Shown: piece after piece, positions 35,331-44,387 of the stretch
Layout: each line of letters opens with the position of its first letter
How positions within the stretch are numbered: position 1 is the stretch's first letter
Assembly: GCA_900770055.1 (NCBI GenBank)
Contig: CAAGJD010000133.1
Coordinates: forward strand, 59,553-123,552
Direction of reading: 5' to 3'
Length of the DNA: 64,000 nucleotides
Source of the DNA: Acholeplasmatales bacterium
GTDB taxonomy: Bacteria; Bacillota_I; Bacilli_A; Acholeplasmatales; Anaeroplasmataceae
The notes under the pieces: model-generated
Seen by the model: the letters and a program-made list of their open reading frames with translations, nothing else
Database searches by the model: none
What the model was told of the DNA's origin: nothing
Translations under genes and position numbers: made by a program

Positions 35331-36488
35331 ATGAAATTTACAGTAGTTACTGGTTTAGTATCAAAAATAGAGGACAAATTTAATAAATTTGCTAAAAAGT
35401 TTAATAAGTATGGCAAAGATACTATCACTTTTACAAAGTCTGAATCTTATTACTCAGATAAAGAAAAGTGCTATGTAACAGATATTGATATTTGTGGCTC
35501 ATATAAAATTGAAGGTTATGAGTTTATTGCATCTCTTGAATATATAGAAGAACAGGGATGTAATCTCATTAAAAAAATTAATCCAGATGTAGATATACCT
35601 ACTAAATATAGAACATCTACTAATTGTGATCACTGCAAGACTAGAAGATATAGAAAGAATACAGTTCTTTTGAGAAATATCGCTACAGGAGAATTTATTC
35701 AAGTCGGTAAAGCTTGCGTTAAAGATTACCTCGGTGTGGATGTAGTTGAGTATGCAATGTATATCAACTGGTTTAATTCTCTTGAAGAATATATTGATGA
35801 AATCTCTAAGTTAAAGAGTTCTTATAAGAAACCTTGTTATAGTGTTGAAGAAATTCTTCTTCAAACTGCAGAAAGAGTTAGACATTGTGGTTATGTATCA
35901 AAAGCTCAGGCAAATAGGATTTGGTATGATGAGGAAAGATACGTTGATACAACTGCAAGTGTTATATTTCATATAATGCTTGATTTAAAAAATGACTATA
36001 ACGAAAGTTTATACACTAAATATGAAATCACAGATTTTGCAAGAGATTATGTAAAAAATGTCATTGAATTTATCAAAAATGCAGATGAAACAGATGATTA
36101 TTTATATAATCTTAAGATATTGCTCAATACAAAGTATGTTGAGAGCGATAAAATTCATATGGTAGTTTCTATGGTTGGTTGTTATATAAGAGAACTCTAT
36201 AAGAATGAAGAAAAGAAAAGAATTGAAGCTAATCCTTCAAAACATATAGGTAATGTAGGAGATAAGCTTCAATTTACAGCTGTACCTGAACTCATCACAA
36301 GCTATGATACAGATTTTGGTATAACAAGAGTATATAAATTTATTTATAATGGTGATGAGATAATCTGGAAAACTGGTAAATATCTTGAACCTAATAAAGA
36401 AGTTACTCTTAAAGGAACAATAAAAGAACATTCTACATTTAGAAATATTGCTCAAACAGTTTTAACAAGATGCAGAATATGCAAATAA
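35331..36488 (+). CDS. Conserved zinc-binding hypothetical protein
   Basis: 385 residues, ATG 35331 with GGAGA. Near residue 100: CDHCKTRRYRKNTVLLRN, a zinc-knuckle-like motif, then GKACVKDYLG. The C-terminal part (KEVTLKGTIKEHSTFRNIAQ then TRCRI) has an OB-fold-like strand pattern, suggesting nucleic-acid binding. Similar proteins occur on plasmids and phages of Firmicutes; function unknown. Confidence 0.7.
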   Translation: MKFTVVTGLVSKIEDKFNKFAKKFNKYGKDTITFTKSESYYSDKEKCYVTDIDICGSYKIEGYEFIASLEYIEEQGCNLIKKINPDVDIPTKYRTSTNCDHCKTRRYRKNTVLLRNIATGEFIQVGKACVKDYLGVDVVEYAMYINWFNSLEEYIDEISKLKSSYKKPCYSVEEILLQTAERVRHCGYVSKAQANRIWYDEERYVDTTASVIFHIMLDLKNDYNESLYTKYEITDFARDYVKNVIEFIKNADETDDYLYNLKILLNTKYVESDKIHMVVSMVGCYIRELYKNEEKKRIEANPSKHIGNVGDKLQFTAVPELITSYDTDFGITRVYKFIYNGDEIIWKTGKYLEPNKEVTLKGTIKEHSTFRNIAQTVLTRCRICK

Positions 36489-36499
36489 ATAAAGTATAT

Positions 36500-36539
36500 A
36501 AATATAGATAGTTGATATTAAAATCAGCTATCTATATTT
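36500..36539 (+). terminator. Long hairpin before nrdD
   Basis: A 17-bp stem with one G-T pair (36500-36516 with 36523-36539) encloses a 6-nt loop. It is followed by TTAAAT rather than a T run, so it may be a poor terminator or a leader structure controlling nrdD, whose start is about 30 nt downstream. Confidence 0.6.
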
Positions 36540-36569
36540 ATCTTAAATGGCACAAATAAAGGAGTAATT

Positions 36570-38738
36570 ATGCGTATAATTAAAAGAAACGGCGAAGAAG
36601 TACAATTTGATAAAGAAAAAATTGAAATAGCAATTAGTAAAGCTAATAAAGAAATGACACCAGAAAATGCAATAACTGAGAAAACAATTCATAAAATAGT
36701 AAATGCTGTTTGTGATGAGTATATAAAAAGACATGCTACATTGTCAGTAGAAGATGTTCAAGATCTAGTAGAAACTTATCTTATGAAAGAAGGTGCATAT
36801 GAACTTGCTAAGGCTTACATAAGATATAGATATTGGCGTAATCAAATTAGACAACACAATACAACAGATGATAGAATATTATCTCTTATACAAAATGATA
36901 ATGAAGACGTAAAACAAGAAAATTCAAATAAAAATCCTACAATAGCATCTGTACAAAGAGATTATATGGCTGGAGAAGTAAGTAAGGATTTAACAAGAAG
37001 ATATTTCTTACCTGCTGATGTGACTAAGGCACATGATGAGGGACTTATTCATTTTCATGACGCCGATTATTTTGCTAACCCAATTCACAACTGTGATCTA
37101 GTTAATCTTGAAGATATGCTTCAAAATGGTACTGTTATAAGTGGCACATTGATTGAAAAACCTCATAGCTTCTCTACTGCTTGTAATATTGCAACACAAA
37201 TAATTGCACAAGTAGCAAGTTCACAATATGGTGGACAATCTATATCTCTTGCGCATTTAGCGCCATTTGTAGACATAAGTCGTAAAAAGATACGTGCAGA
37301 AGTTGATTATGAACTCAATTTGGCACATGGCACATTTGATAAAGATTATGGTGAAGTGCGTGATGCTATTGTAGAGCAACGTGTAAAAGAAGAAATTAAA
37401 CGTGGAGTTCAGACTATACAATATCAAGTAGTAACTTTAATGACTACAAACGGTCAGGCTCCGTTCGTAACTGTATTTATGTATCTTAATGAGGCAAAAA
37501 ATGAGCAGGAAAAAGATGATTTAGCTCTCATAATAGAAGAAACACTTAAACAACGCTATCAAGGTGTAAAAAATGAAAAAGGAGTATTTATAACTCCTGC
37601 TTTTCCAAAACTTATATATGTTCTTGAAGAAGATAATGTTTCAGAAGATAGCAAGTATTGGCATTTAACAGAATTAGCTGCAAAGTGTACAGCTAAGAGA
37701 ATGGTTCCTGATTATATATCAGAAAAGATAATGAAACAACTGAAAGAAGGTAACTGCTACCCGGTAATGGGTTGCCGTTCTTGTCTTGCTCCATGGAAAG
37801 ATGAAAATGGTAATTATAAGTTTTATGGTAGATGGAATCAAGGAGTAGTAACAGTAAACTTAGTAGATATTGGATTATCAGCAAATAAAGATATAAATAA
37901 GTTTTGGGAAATCTTTGATGAAAGAATGGAATTATGTCATAAAGCATTGAGATGTCGTCATGAAAGATTGCTTGACACTAAGTCTGATGTAGCACCAATA
38001 TTGTGGCAATATGGAGCAATAGCAAGACTTAAAAAAGGTGAAACAATAGATAAACTTATGTATGGCGGATATTCCTCTATTTCACTTGGATATGCAGGTC
38101 TTTGGGAGTGCGTTTACTCTCTTATAGGCAAGAAGCTCACCGAGCCTGAAGGTGAAAAATTAGGTCTTGAAATAATGCAAAAATTGAATGATTATATAGG
38201 AAAGTGGAAAAAAGCAGAAAATATAGGCTATGCTTTATATGGTACTCCGCTTGAATCCACAACATACAAGTTTGCTAAATGCTTACAGAAGAGATTTGGT
38301 GTTATTGAGGGAGTAACTGATAAGAACTATATAACAAATTCATATCATATCCATGTCACCGAAAAAATAAATGCATTTGATAAATTAGCATTTGAGGCTA
38401 AATTTCAAGCACTTTCCACAGGTGGTGCAATATCATATGTAGAAGTTCCTAATATGCAGAATAATATAGATGCAGTATTAGAGATAATTAAATTTATATA
38501 TAATAATATAATGTATGCAGAACTCAACACTAAGTCTGACTACTGTCAGGTTTGTGGCTATGATGGAGAAATAGAGATAATAGAGCAGGACGGAAAACTT
38601 ATTTGGCGTTGTCCGCAATGTGGAAATACAAATCAAGATAAGATGAATGTAGCTCGTAGGACTTGCGGTTATATTGGATCTCAATTTTGGAATCAAGGAA
38701 GAACACAAGAAATTAAAGAAAGAGTTTTACATCTTTAA
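36570..38738 (+). CDS. nrdD: Anaerobic ribonucleoside-triphosphate reductase (class III)
   Basis: 722 residues, full length. An N-terminal ATP-cone (RIIKRNGEEVQFDKEKIEIA ... AYIRYRYWRNQIR) is followed by the catalytic barrel (HFHDADYFANPIHNCDLVNL, NGQAPFVTVFMY, CRSCLAPW). The C-terminal zinc site uses CQVCG and CPQCG, and the glycyl radical loop is RRTCGYIG with the radical Gly at about 700. It supplies dNTPs under anoxia. The activating radical-SAM enzyme NrdG is not in the window and may be a host function. Confidence 0.95.
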   Translation: MRIIKRNGEEVQFDKEKIEIAISKANKEMTPENAITEKTIHKIVNAVCDEYIKRHATLSVEDVQDLVETYLMKEGAYELAKAYIRYRYWRNQIRQHNTTDDRILSLIQNDNEDVKQENSNKNPTIASVQRDYMAGEVSKDLTRRYFLPADVTKAHDEGLIHFHDADYFANPIHNCDLVNLEDMLQNGTVISGTLIEKPHSFSTACNIATQIIAQVASSQYGGQSISLAHLAPFVDISRKKIRAEVDYELNLAHGTFDKDYGEVRDAIVEQRVKEEIKRGVQTIQYQVVTLMTTNGQAPFVTVFMYLNEAKNEQEKDDLALIIEETLKQRYQGVKNEKGVFITPAFPKLIYVLEEDNVSEDSKYWHLTELAAKCTAKRMVPDYISEKIMKQLKEGNCYPVMGCRSCLAPWKDENGNYKFYGRWNQGVVTVNLVDIGLSANKDINKFWEIFDERMELCHKALRCRHERLLDTKSDVAPILWQYGAIARLKKGETIDKLMYGGYSSISLGYAGLWECVYSLIGKKLTEPEGEKLGLEIMQKLNDYIGKWKKAENIGYALYGTPLESTTYKFAKCLQKRFGVIEGVTDKNYITNSYHIHVTEKINAFDKLAFEAKFQALSTGGAISYVEVPNMQNNIDAVLEIIKFIYNNIMYAELNTKSDYCQVCGYDGEIEIIEQDGKLIWRCPQCGNTNQDKMNVARRTCGYIGSQFWNQGRTQEIKERVLHL

Positions 38739-38756
38739 AATAATTAAGATAAATTA

Positions 38757-38790
38757 AAGAAGAGGTTTTAAGAACCTCTTCTTTTTTATT
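38757..38790 (+). terminator. Rho-independent terminator after nrdD
   Basis: An 11-bp perfect stem (38757-38767 with 38773-38783) is followed by TTTTATT. A textbook intrinsic terminator. Confidence 0.92.
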
Positions 38791-38826
38791 GTATATCAAT
38801 ATATATATATAAATGGAGGTATAAAT

Positions 38827-39231
38827 ATGTCAAAATCAAATATTTTACAAGATAGCAGTGAATTCAATAAAGTAGAGATGTCTTCTACAGCAGTGGAACC
38901 AGATAAAGAGTTAGATGAAATTATATCTAATTCATTTAAATTTAATGGTGATGCTTATTCAATAAAAGAAAATTCAAAATTTAATGTAAATTGTACAAAT
39001 TGCAGCGACAATGTTAATCATCCAAGTCATTACACTCAGGGAAAGATTGAATGTATTGAAGCAATGCAGGAGGCTATGGGTATTGACGCAGTGATGAACT
39101 TTTGTCAATGTAATGCTTTCAAATATATTTGGCGTTCACAGCATAAGAATGGTTATGAAGATATTAGAAAAGCAATATGGTATTGTAACAAATATTTGGA
39201 ATTAGCTGAAAAAAAATCTAACAATAAATAA
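38827..39231 (+). CDS. DUF3310 protein
   Basis: 134 residues. The C-terminal 70 residues carry the DUF3310 pattern NHPSHYTQGKIECIEAMQEA, CNAFKYIWRSQHKNG and IRKAIWYCNKYLEL. The N-terminal 60 residues are disordered and acidic. Widespread in phages and sometimes annotated as a nucleotide kinase, but without a P-loop; function unknown. Start ATG 38827 follows GGAGG. Confidence 0.85.
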   Translation: MSKSNILQDSSEFNKVEMSSTAVEPDKELDEIISNSFKFNGDAYSIKENSKFNVNCTNCSDNVNHPSHYTQGKIECIEAMQEAMGIDAVMNFCQCNAFKYIWRSQHKNGYEDIRKAIWYCNKYLELAEKKSNNK

Positions 39232-39242
39232 TTTTAAAATAG

Positions 39243-39271
39243 TTGATTTATAAATTTATTTATAATATAAT
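39243..39271 (+). promoter_or_regulatory. Promoter of the shared family
   Basis: TTGATT (39243-39248), 17 bp, TATAAT (39266-39271). An overlapping TATAAT at 39261 would give a 12-bp spacer and is less likely. Confidence 0.8.
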
Positions 39272-39313
39272 TATTTTAAATTTATAAAATTAATAATGAA
39301 GGAGTATAAATAA

Positions 39314-39886
39314 ATGGCAAAATATAAATGTACTATAAATAGAAATAAATGGGATAAAAAACATAATTACTATAATGAATGGTCAGAAGACGTAGATGTT
39401 AAGTATTATTCAGTAAATCCTATTTTTATAACTATTGAAATTATACTTACTATGTTTACAATTATTTTATTCAATGCAGGTATGATATTTATTTGTAAGT
39501 ATATGAGTGTGCCTGTTGGAATTAAATTAATTTATCTTTTAGCACCTCTTACAGTCTGTACAATGTTGATTATTGCTGTTGTTAAATTAGATAAAATTAG
39601 AGTAGCTTTAAATTCTTTTATTACAGATAAGCTTATAGAAGAATTTACAAGAATATCTAAACAAGTGTTTGAACGAGAAAAAAGTGCAATGATATTATTT
39701 AGAGGAAATTCAAAGAACAAACATAAAGAACTTGTTAGACAATATGTTGAAAGATATATTTCTCTAAAAGATTTCTGTGAGAGAATTAAAGATGTGCCAG
39801 CAGATAAACAAATATATTTATTTAGTTTAGTAGAATCTTACAGAACATACAGAAAAAGTGTACAAATTAGGTGTAAGAATAGTTGA
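39314..39886 (+). CDS. Membrane protein with two transmembrane helices
   Basis: 190 residues, ATG 39314 behind AAGGAG. A soluble basic N-terminus is followed by two hydrophobic segments (IFITIEIILTMFTIILFNAG, and LIYLLAPLTVCTMLIIAVV) and a charged cytoplasmic tail of about 90 residues. No signal peptide cleavage site. Its role is unknown; superinfection or host-envelope functions are possible. Confidence 0.75.
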   Translation: MAKYKCTINRNKWDKKHNYYNEWSEDVDVKYYSVNPIFITIEIILTMFTIILFNAGMIFICKYMSVPVGIKLIYLLAPLTVCTMLIIAVVKLDKIRVALNSFITDKLIEEFTRISKQVFEREKSAMILFRGNSKNKHKELVRQYVERYISLKDFCERIKDVPADKQIYLFSLVESYRTYRKSVQIRCKNS

Positions 39887-39911
39887 TATATCTTATACTT
39901 TATGGTATAAT
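39883..39911 (+). promoter_or_regulatory. Promoter of the shared family
   Basis: TTGATA (39883-39888), 17 bp, TATAAT (39906-39911); the -35 overlaps the stop codon of the preceding gene. Confidence 0.82.
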
Positions 39912-39943
39912 TAAATTATCAAAAGTTAAGGAGATTATTTACT

Positions 39944-40666
39944 ATGACTACATCACAAATCAGAGATAGGTTAGCAAAAGCAGAGGAAAGAAAGATTAAG
40001 AAATTGTCTTCTATTGAGAAGAAAAAAGTCCTTATCAATAAAAAGACTTCGCAGGTGCATAAAGCTGGGTATGAACTTACTCCTGAAGATAAAAGAAGAG
40101 CTTATCAGAATGATAGTGAACTTGGGTGGGTAATGTCTCAGATAGAATTTCTTGAAGATGATATTGTACGTCTTAACAAAGAAATCCCAGAAATTGATAA
40201 TCTCATAGAAAAGTATAATACAATGCTTGCCAATGGTGAAAAAGAAGATGCTCTTTTTGAGAATTTTCCTGAAATATTTAAACAACTTGAAAAAGATCTC
40301 TTTGAAAGATGGTATGCATATGATATTAAAAGAAAAGAATATCTTCGTGAGGAACTTAAGAAAATGTCTTATGTAGAATTCATTAAAATGTATAAACATT
40401 CAGGATATAACCTTGCAGTCTATACTACTGAAGATCAAATCAAATCAGACAATAAAAAAGCAGCTCATATATTTGTACTTGATTTATGGAAAAGAATTAA
40501 TGCTATTACAGGAGAGATCACAGATTATAGTAATATACGCTTAGTTGGTCCTGCTCTAAATGGTATAGTTGTAGGTAAAGCAGGTAAAGCAAAAATAGAA
40601 ACAATTATTGCTGGTGGATATAATATTCAAAGAGAACATTATAGAGTGCTCGTACACTCTATTTAA
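39944..40666 (+). CDS. Coiled-coil hypothetical protein
   Basis: 240 residues. The N-terminal 110 residues are a charged coiled coil; the C-terminal part is compact and glycine-containing (LVGPALNGIVVGKAGKAKIE, IIAGGYNIQREHYR). Proteins of this layout occur on Firmicutes mobile elements; function unknown. Strong AAGGAG start. Confidence 0.72.
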   Translation: MTTSQIRDRLAKAEERKIKKLSSIEKKKVLINKKTSQVHKAGYELTPEDKRRAYQNDSELGWVMSQIEFLEDDIVRLNKEIPEIDNLIEKYNTMLANGEKEDALFENFPEIFKQLEKDLFERWYAYDIKRKEYLREELKKMSYVEFIKMYKHSGYNLAVYTTEDQIKSDNKKAAHIFVLDLWKRINAITGEITDYSNIRLVGPALNGIVVGKAGKAKIETIIAGGYNIQREHYRVLVHSI

Positions 40667-40699
40667 TTCAGATTAATTTCAATAAAGAGAAGGATAATT

Positions 40700-40879
40700 A
40701 TGGATAGTAATCATAGTACAAATTATAGTAAATTTAATATTAAAAGTGATATTAATGATCTTTTTGATACATTAGATTCAGTAATATCTTATTCAGAAAA
40801 AATGTTATTCATAGATATGATTGTTGATTATATCTATGAAAATTATAGTAAAAATAATAAGGAGTGTAATAATGATTAA
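40700..40879 (+). CDS. Small acidic hypothetical protein
   Basis: 59 residues, ATG 40700 preceded by GAAGGA. Asn/Asp/Tyr rich with a hydrophobic centre (KMLFIDMIVDYIYENY). The stop lies inside the start region of the next gene, consistent with coupling. Confidence 0.55.
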   Translation: MDSNHSTNYSKFNIKSDINDLFDTLDSVISYSEKMLFIDMIVDYIYENYSKNNKECNND

Positions 40880-41108
40880 TAAGATTGATAACTCAATGAT
40901 AAAATTTCCAAATATGTATTGCGGAGAGTGCCCATATTGGCTCGCTTATAAAGAACCTGAAACATCAGATGAAGAAAATAGAGAAATAGAAAACATATGT
41001 AGTAATTGTAAATTTAATAACAATAGTATAGCAAATACTATTGTAGAAATATGTAATATTGATAACAATGAATTTGCAGATGAGAGCGATATTGTTGAGC
41101 TATTTTAA
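40872..41108 (+). CDS. Zinc-ribbon protein, paralogue of the gene at 56.5 kb
   Basis: 78 residues from ATG 40872 (AAGGAG upstream). The motif FPNMYCGECPYWLAYKEPET followed by ICSNCKF gives a four-cysteine site. A near-identical short protein is at 56,496, so this gene has been duplicated within the genome. Function unknown. Confidence 0.75.
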   Translation: MINKIDNSMIKFPNMYCGECPYWLAYKEPETSDEENREIENICSNCKFNNNSIANTIVEICNIDNNEFADESDIVELF

Positions 41109-41121
41109 TGTATTTAAGTAG

Positions 41122-41150
41122 TTGATTTACATACGGGTGCATGTTATAAT
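41122..41150 (+). promoter_or_regulatory. Promoter of the shared family
   Basis: TTGATT (41122-41127), 17 bp, TATAAT (41145-41150), preceded by AGTAG. Confidence 0.85.
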
Positions 41151-41205
41151 ATATTTGTAAAACACAAATATATGCTTGATAAAGCAGAATAGGGAGTAAA
41201 ATAAG

Positions 41206-41460
41206 ATGTATACCAATATAGAAGTACTTTACACTGGAACGTGGCAAGATTTAATTGATTGCGGCAAACGAGCAAAGTTAATTTTAAAAGAAAAGAATCT
41301 TGCTCATGTAGTTTATGCATACGTAACCAAAGATAAGCCTAATGATATTCATTTATTAGATTGGCAACCCATTGAATTTGATACTGACGAGCATTTCAAA
41401 AATTATTTAAAATTTGCAGAACCAGAAGCAGCAATGATTTATGCGGTACACGCAAATTGA
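41206..41460 (+). CDS. Small hypothetical protein
   Basis: 84 residues behind AGGGAG. Mixed alpha/beta with two Trp; no motif recognised. Confidence 0.68.
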   Translation: MYTNIEVLYTGTWQDLIDCGKRAKLILKEKNLAHVVYAYVTKDKPNDIHLLDWQPIEFDTDEHFKNYLKFAEPEAAMIYAVHAN

Positions 41461-41475
41461 TAAGGAGAAAATTGT

Positions 41476-41760
41476 ATGAGACATGTAAGTATATATCAAA
41501 TAAATGATATTAAAAATTGTAGTTATGCATTTAGATCTTATGATGATTCAAAATTTTCTATTGGCGACTATAAGGTAGTATATGAGACCCATATAGATTT
41601 TACAGATACAGACACTGAGCTTTGTGAGGAACTCTTTTATAATTCAAACATTGGAAAATTATCTTATGATGGTCACACATTGAGTGTGTCAGATTTAATA
41701 CGTATTGACAATAAATTTTATTATTGTAATCCTATAGGTTGGAAAGAAATTAATATATAA
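41476..41760 (+). CDS. Small hypothetical protein (YodL/DUF-type fold possible)
   Basis: 94 residues, ATG 41476 behind AAGGAG. Opens with RHVSIYQINDIKNCSYAFRS and continues with DYKVVYE and LSVSDLIRIDNKFYYC, a pattern like the small YodL-type domains found on mobile elements, ending in the usual GWKEI tail. Function unknown. Confidence 0.65.
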   Translation: MRHVSIYQINDIKNCSYAFRSYDDSKFSIGDYKVVYETHIDFTDTDTELCEELFYNSNIGKLSYDGHTLSVSDLIRIDNKFYYCNPIGWKEINI

Positions 41761-41798
41761 AATAAAATCTATTAATAATATATATATATAAGGAGAAC

Positions 41799-42126
41799 AT
41801 GCATATGTCTCAAACTAAGGTAAAAAGAGTACAAAAAAGGAATTAAAGCTGATATACCTGGTATAAGTGAACTTGTTAGATTTGGTAAAGATAGTAATAA
41901 AACAATTAGAATTGCTGAAAGAAATAAATATGATTCTTTATGTACATACTTTAGAATACATATAACACCAAGTATAGCTCAAAAATTTTTTGATGAAACA
42001 AGAAATATTGGTTATAAAGTAAATGCTATTAAACAACCTCAGTTATATAAGTATTGGAGTGACTTCATGACAAATGAATACAATAAACTTAAAAAAGAAT
42101 ATGACACAGTTGAAGTTGAAATTTAA
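41799..42126 (+). pseudogene. Frameshifted hypothetical gene (A-run)
   Basis: Starts at ATG 41799 or 41805 behind AAGGAG and reads MSQTKVKRVQK before a stop. A +1 shift at a run of six A lets the frame continue as KGIKADIPGISELVRFGKDS and on to NEYNKLKKEYDTVEVEI, stopping at 42126, about 108 residues in all. A one-base insertion in the homopolymer, or transcriptional slippage on it, would explain the break. The next gene starts inside its 3' end. Confidence 0.65.
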
Positions 42127-42400
42127 AAAAATATTATGTAAACATACATATAAACCAATTGCAAATATATATGGTGAATTAAAAGAAGATTTTAATGGTT
42201 GCACAGTTTTAAGCTGTACTAAATGCCACAAATTAAAATATGTTAAAGATTACATAGAAGCGCCATTTAACTATAATATGATACTTTTATATAAACTACA
42301 TAAAAATAATGGGACGCTTACTGATGAATTAAAATCAGCACTATTAAATAATATCTGTAAAAACAATAAAGAATATATAGATATGATAAGTAATATTTAA
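42074..42400 (+). CDS. Small basic protein with CxxC motif
   Basis: 108 residues from ATG 42074, or 99 from ATG 42101; neither has a good ribosome-binding site and both overlap the frameshifted gene upstream. Lys/Asn rich with CTKCHKLK. No function recognised. Confidence 0.55.
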   Translation: MNTINLKKNMTQLKLKFKKILCKHTYKPIANIYGELKEDFNGCTVLSCTKCHKLKYVKDYIEAPFNYNMILLYKLHKNNGTLTDELKSALLNNICKNNKEYIDMISNI

Positions 42401-42431
42401 ATATTTAATAATAATTAAAGGAATATTTTAT

Positions 42432-42677
42432 ATGACAAAAGCTGAAAAGAATGATATAATTGAGTGGGCAAATACTTTAACAAATTATGAACTTGAAAAT
42501 GAGTATTACGATATATTGTTCAATGTTTGCTTAGATTCTCAAGTTGAGAAAATGTATGAATACGGATATGATATAAGAGATATTGTTGAGCGTGAAAAAT
42601 ACGAAAAATTTATGACTGACAAAGCTAATTTGTTAGAGTGTTTATGTTATGAGCGTGGTATCAAGTTATGGGAGTAA
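42432..42677 (+). CDS. Small acidic hypothetical protein
   Basis: 81 residues, ATG 42432 behind AAAGGAA. Tyr/Glu-rich helices; no motif. Confidence 0.65.
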   Translation: MTKAEKNDIIEWANTLTNYELENEYYDILFNVCLDSQVEKMYEYGYDIRDIVEREKYEKFMTDKANLLECLCYERGIKLWE

Positions 42678-42682
42678 TAGAT

Positions 42683-43027
42683 ATGGATGGAATTGAAATT
42701 ATCACAAAAGAGACAGTTATAGAATCTAATATCACTATATTTTGGATTATCATGGGAATAATTGTAATTTCACTTCTTATTATTGGCATATATAGCATAG
42801 TAACAAATAATTTAAAATGTGGTAAACCAATGATAATTATAGTTTTAGGTTCAATACCACTTATGCTCCTTGTTGGATGGTTGTGTTGTACTGTTTTTGC
42901 AATTCAAACAGATAGATATGAATATACTGCAAAAATTGATGAATCAGTTTCATTAGTTGAATTTTATGATAATTATACCAATATTGAATATAGAGATGGC
43001 ATTTGGCATTTTGAAGATAGAAAGTAA
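42683..43027 (+). CDS. Membrane protein with two transmembrane helices
   Basis: 114 residues from ATG 42683 (GGGAG at standard distance); ATG 42668 overlaps the previous gene. Two hydrophobic segments (IFWIIMGIIVISLLIIGIYS and MIIIVLGSIPLMLLVGWL) are followed by a small soluble C-terminal domain. Function unknown. Confidence 0.72.
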   Translation: MDGIEIITKETVIESNITIFWIIMGIIVISLLIIGIYSIVTNNLKCGKPMIIIVLGSIPLMLLVGWLCCTVFAIQTDRYEYTAKIDESVSLVEFYDNYTNIEYRDGIWHFEDRK

Positions 43028-43030
43028 AAT

Positions 43031-43816
43031 ATGAAGAAGTACTTTATCTTTTCTGATGCTCATGGTTTTTACGATGAACTAATTAATGCATTAGATAAAA
43101 AAGGTTTTGAGAAAGACAATCCTGAACATATAATTGTAAGTTTAGGAGATTTACTTGATCGTGGGCCAAAACCACTACAATGCTTACAATTTGTAAATAG
43201 TATTCCAAATACTAGAAAAATTCTTATTCGCGGCAATCATGAGGATTTGATGGAAGAGGCAATAGCAAGACGTGAGTTTCTATCGCATGATTGGCATAAT
43301 GGCACAGAACAAACTACCTATGATTTAACAGGCTATGGTTATAAATTATTTACTGATATTGATGTATTTGATGCAATGAAAAAGCATCTAGACTATAATG
43401 AATATATTAATTCAACAATTGATTACTATGAGGATGACAAACACATCTTTGTGCATGGTTGGATTCCTTGTAAGTCTGGTGATCCAAATATATATCATGC
43501 TCGTGGAATCAAATATACTTTTGATGAGAATTGGCATAATGGTGATTGGAAAAAAGCTCGTTGGATTAATGGTATGGATGCTTGGAATCAGGGTGTAAGA
43601 GTCGATGGTAAAACTATTTACTGCGGACATTGGCACACATCTTGGGGACATAGTAAATTGCATCAAAATGGACCAGAGTGGAACAACAAATATTCTACTA
43701 ATCCTGAACATAGGAAAGCTCACTTTGAACCTTTTTGTGATGAAGGTATATGTGCGATTGATGCTTGCACGGCTTATAGCGGTAAAGTTAATGTTATTTT
43801 GGTGGAAGAGGATTAA
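43031..43816 (+). CDS. PPP-type metallophosphatase (lambda phosphatase-like)
   Basis: 261 residues. Motifs in order: FSDAHGFYDE, SLGDLLDRGP, IRGNHEDL, FVHGW and CGHWHTS, the complete bimetal site of PPP phosphatases. Phage members are dual-specificity protein phosphatases or cleave symmetrical dinucleotides. Third metallophosphoesterase-fold protein in the window (with SbcD and 25.4 kb). Confidence 0.88.
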   Translation: MKKYFIFSDAHGFYDELINALDKKGFEKDNPEHIIVSLGDLLDRGPKPLQCLQFVNSIPNTRKILIRGNHEDLMEEAIARREFLSHDWHNGTEQTTYDLTGYGYKLFTDIDVFDAMKKHLDYNEYINSTIDYYEDDKHIFVHGWIPCKSGDPNIYHARGIKYTFDENWHNGDWKKARWINGMDAWNQGVRVDGKTIYCGHWHTSWGHSKLHQNGPEWNNKYSTNPEHRKAHFEPFCDEGICAIDACTAYSGKVNVILVEED

Positions 43817-43818
43817 TT

Positions 43819-44067
43819 ATGATTTATATTATTCGTAAAAAGACAAATTATCAAGATTTGGGGCATCAAAGAATAGACATTGGATTTTACTATGTAGAAG
43901 AGAAGTTTATTGATACTCCAAAAGAATATGTTCTATTTGGGACATGCTGCTGTAAAGGATTTATTGAAGAAGATGTTTTCTTTGATGATAAAGAAGGAGC
44001 ATATATTGAATGTGCAAAAAGAAATAAGAAAATCATTGATTCATTTTTGGAGAATATAAAAGAGTAA
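43819..44067 (+). CDS. Small hypothetical protein
   Basis: 82 residues, ATG 43819 behind GAGGATT. Contains YVLFGTCCCKGFIEED; no family recognised. Confidence 0.65.
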   Translation: MIYIIRKKTNYQDLGHQRIDIGFYYVEEKFIDTPKEYVLFGTCCCKGFIEEDVFFDDKEGAYIECAKRNKKIIDSFLENIKE

Positions 44068-44095
44068 AATTTAATCTAATAGGTGGAAAAATTGT

Positions 44096-44374
44096 ATGAC
44101 CAATTATGAATATATAATACATATGAGTTTGGATAAAATATCTGAATGGTTAGATGAATATGGTCAGTTCGATAGTTCTCCGTGGACTGAATGGTTTGAT
44201 AAAACATATTGTAAAAATTGTCCAGATATTATGTGCAAGTATGAGGATGGTATAGGAGAATTTCCTTGTTCATATTGTGAATTAAACGGTAACTGTAAAT
44301 TTTTTCCAGAATATAATAAAATTCCTGATAATAAAACTACTATTAAGATGTGGTTAAAATCAAATTATAATTAA
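44096..44374 (+). CDS. Small cysteine-rich protein
   Basis: 92 residues. A cysteine-rich centre (CKNCPDIMCKYEDG, then CSYCELNGNCKF) suggests two zinc sites; the start (NYEYIIHMSLDKISEWLDEY) is typical of prophage proteins that pair such a helix with a Cys cluster. Function unknown. Confidence 0.7.
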   Translation: MTNYEYIIHMSLDKISEWLDEYGQFDSSPWTEWFDKTYCKNCPDIMCKYEDGIGEFPCSYCELNGNCKFFPEYNKIPDNKTTIKMWLKSNYN

Positions 44375-44387
44375 CGGGAGATAAAGT

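Noticed and set aside
39971..40399. 142-residue antisense frame
   Set aside because: Opposite to a convincing + strand coiled-coil gene, Phe/Ile-rich shadow composition, no ribosome-binding site.
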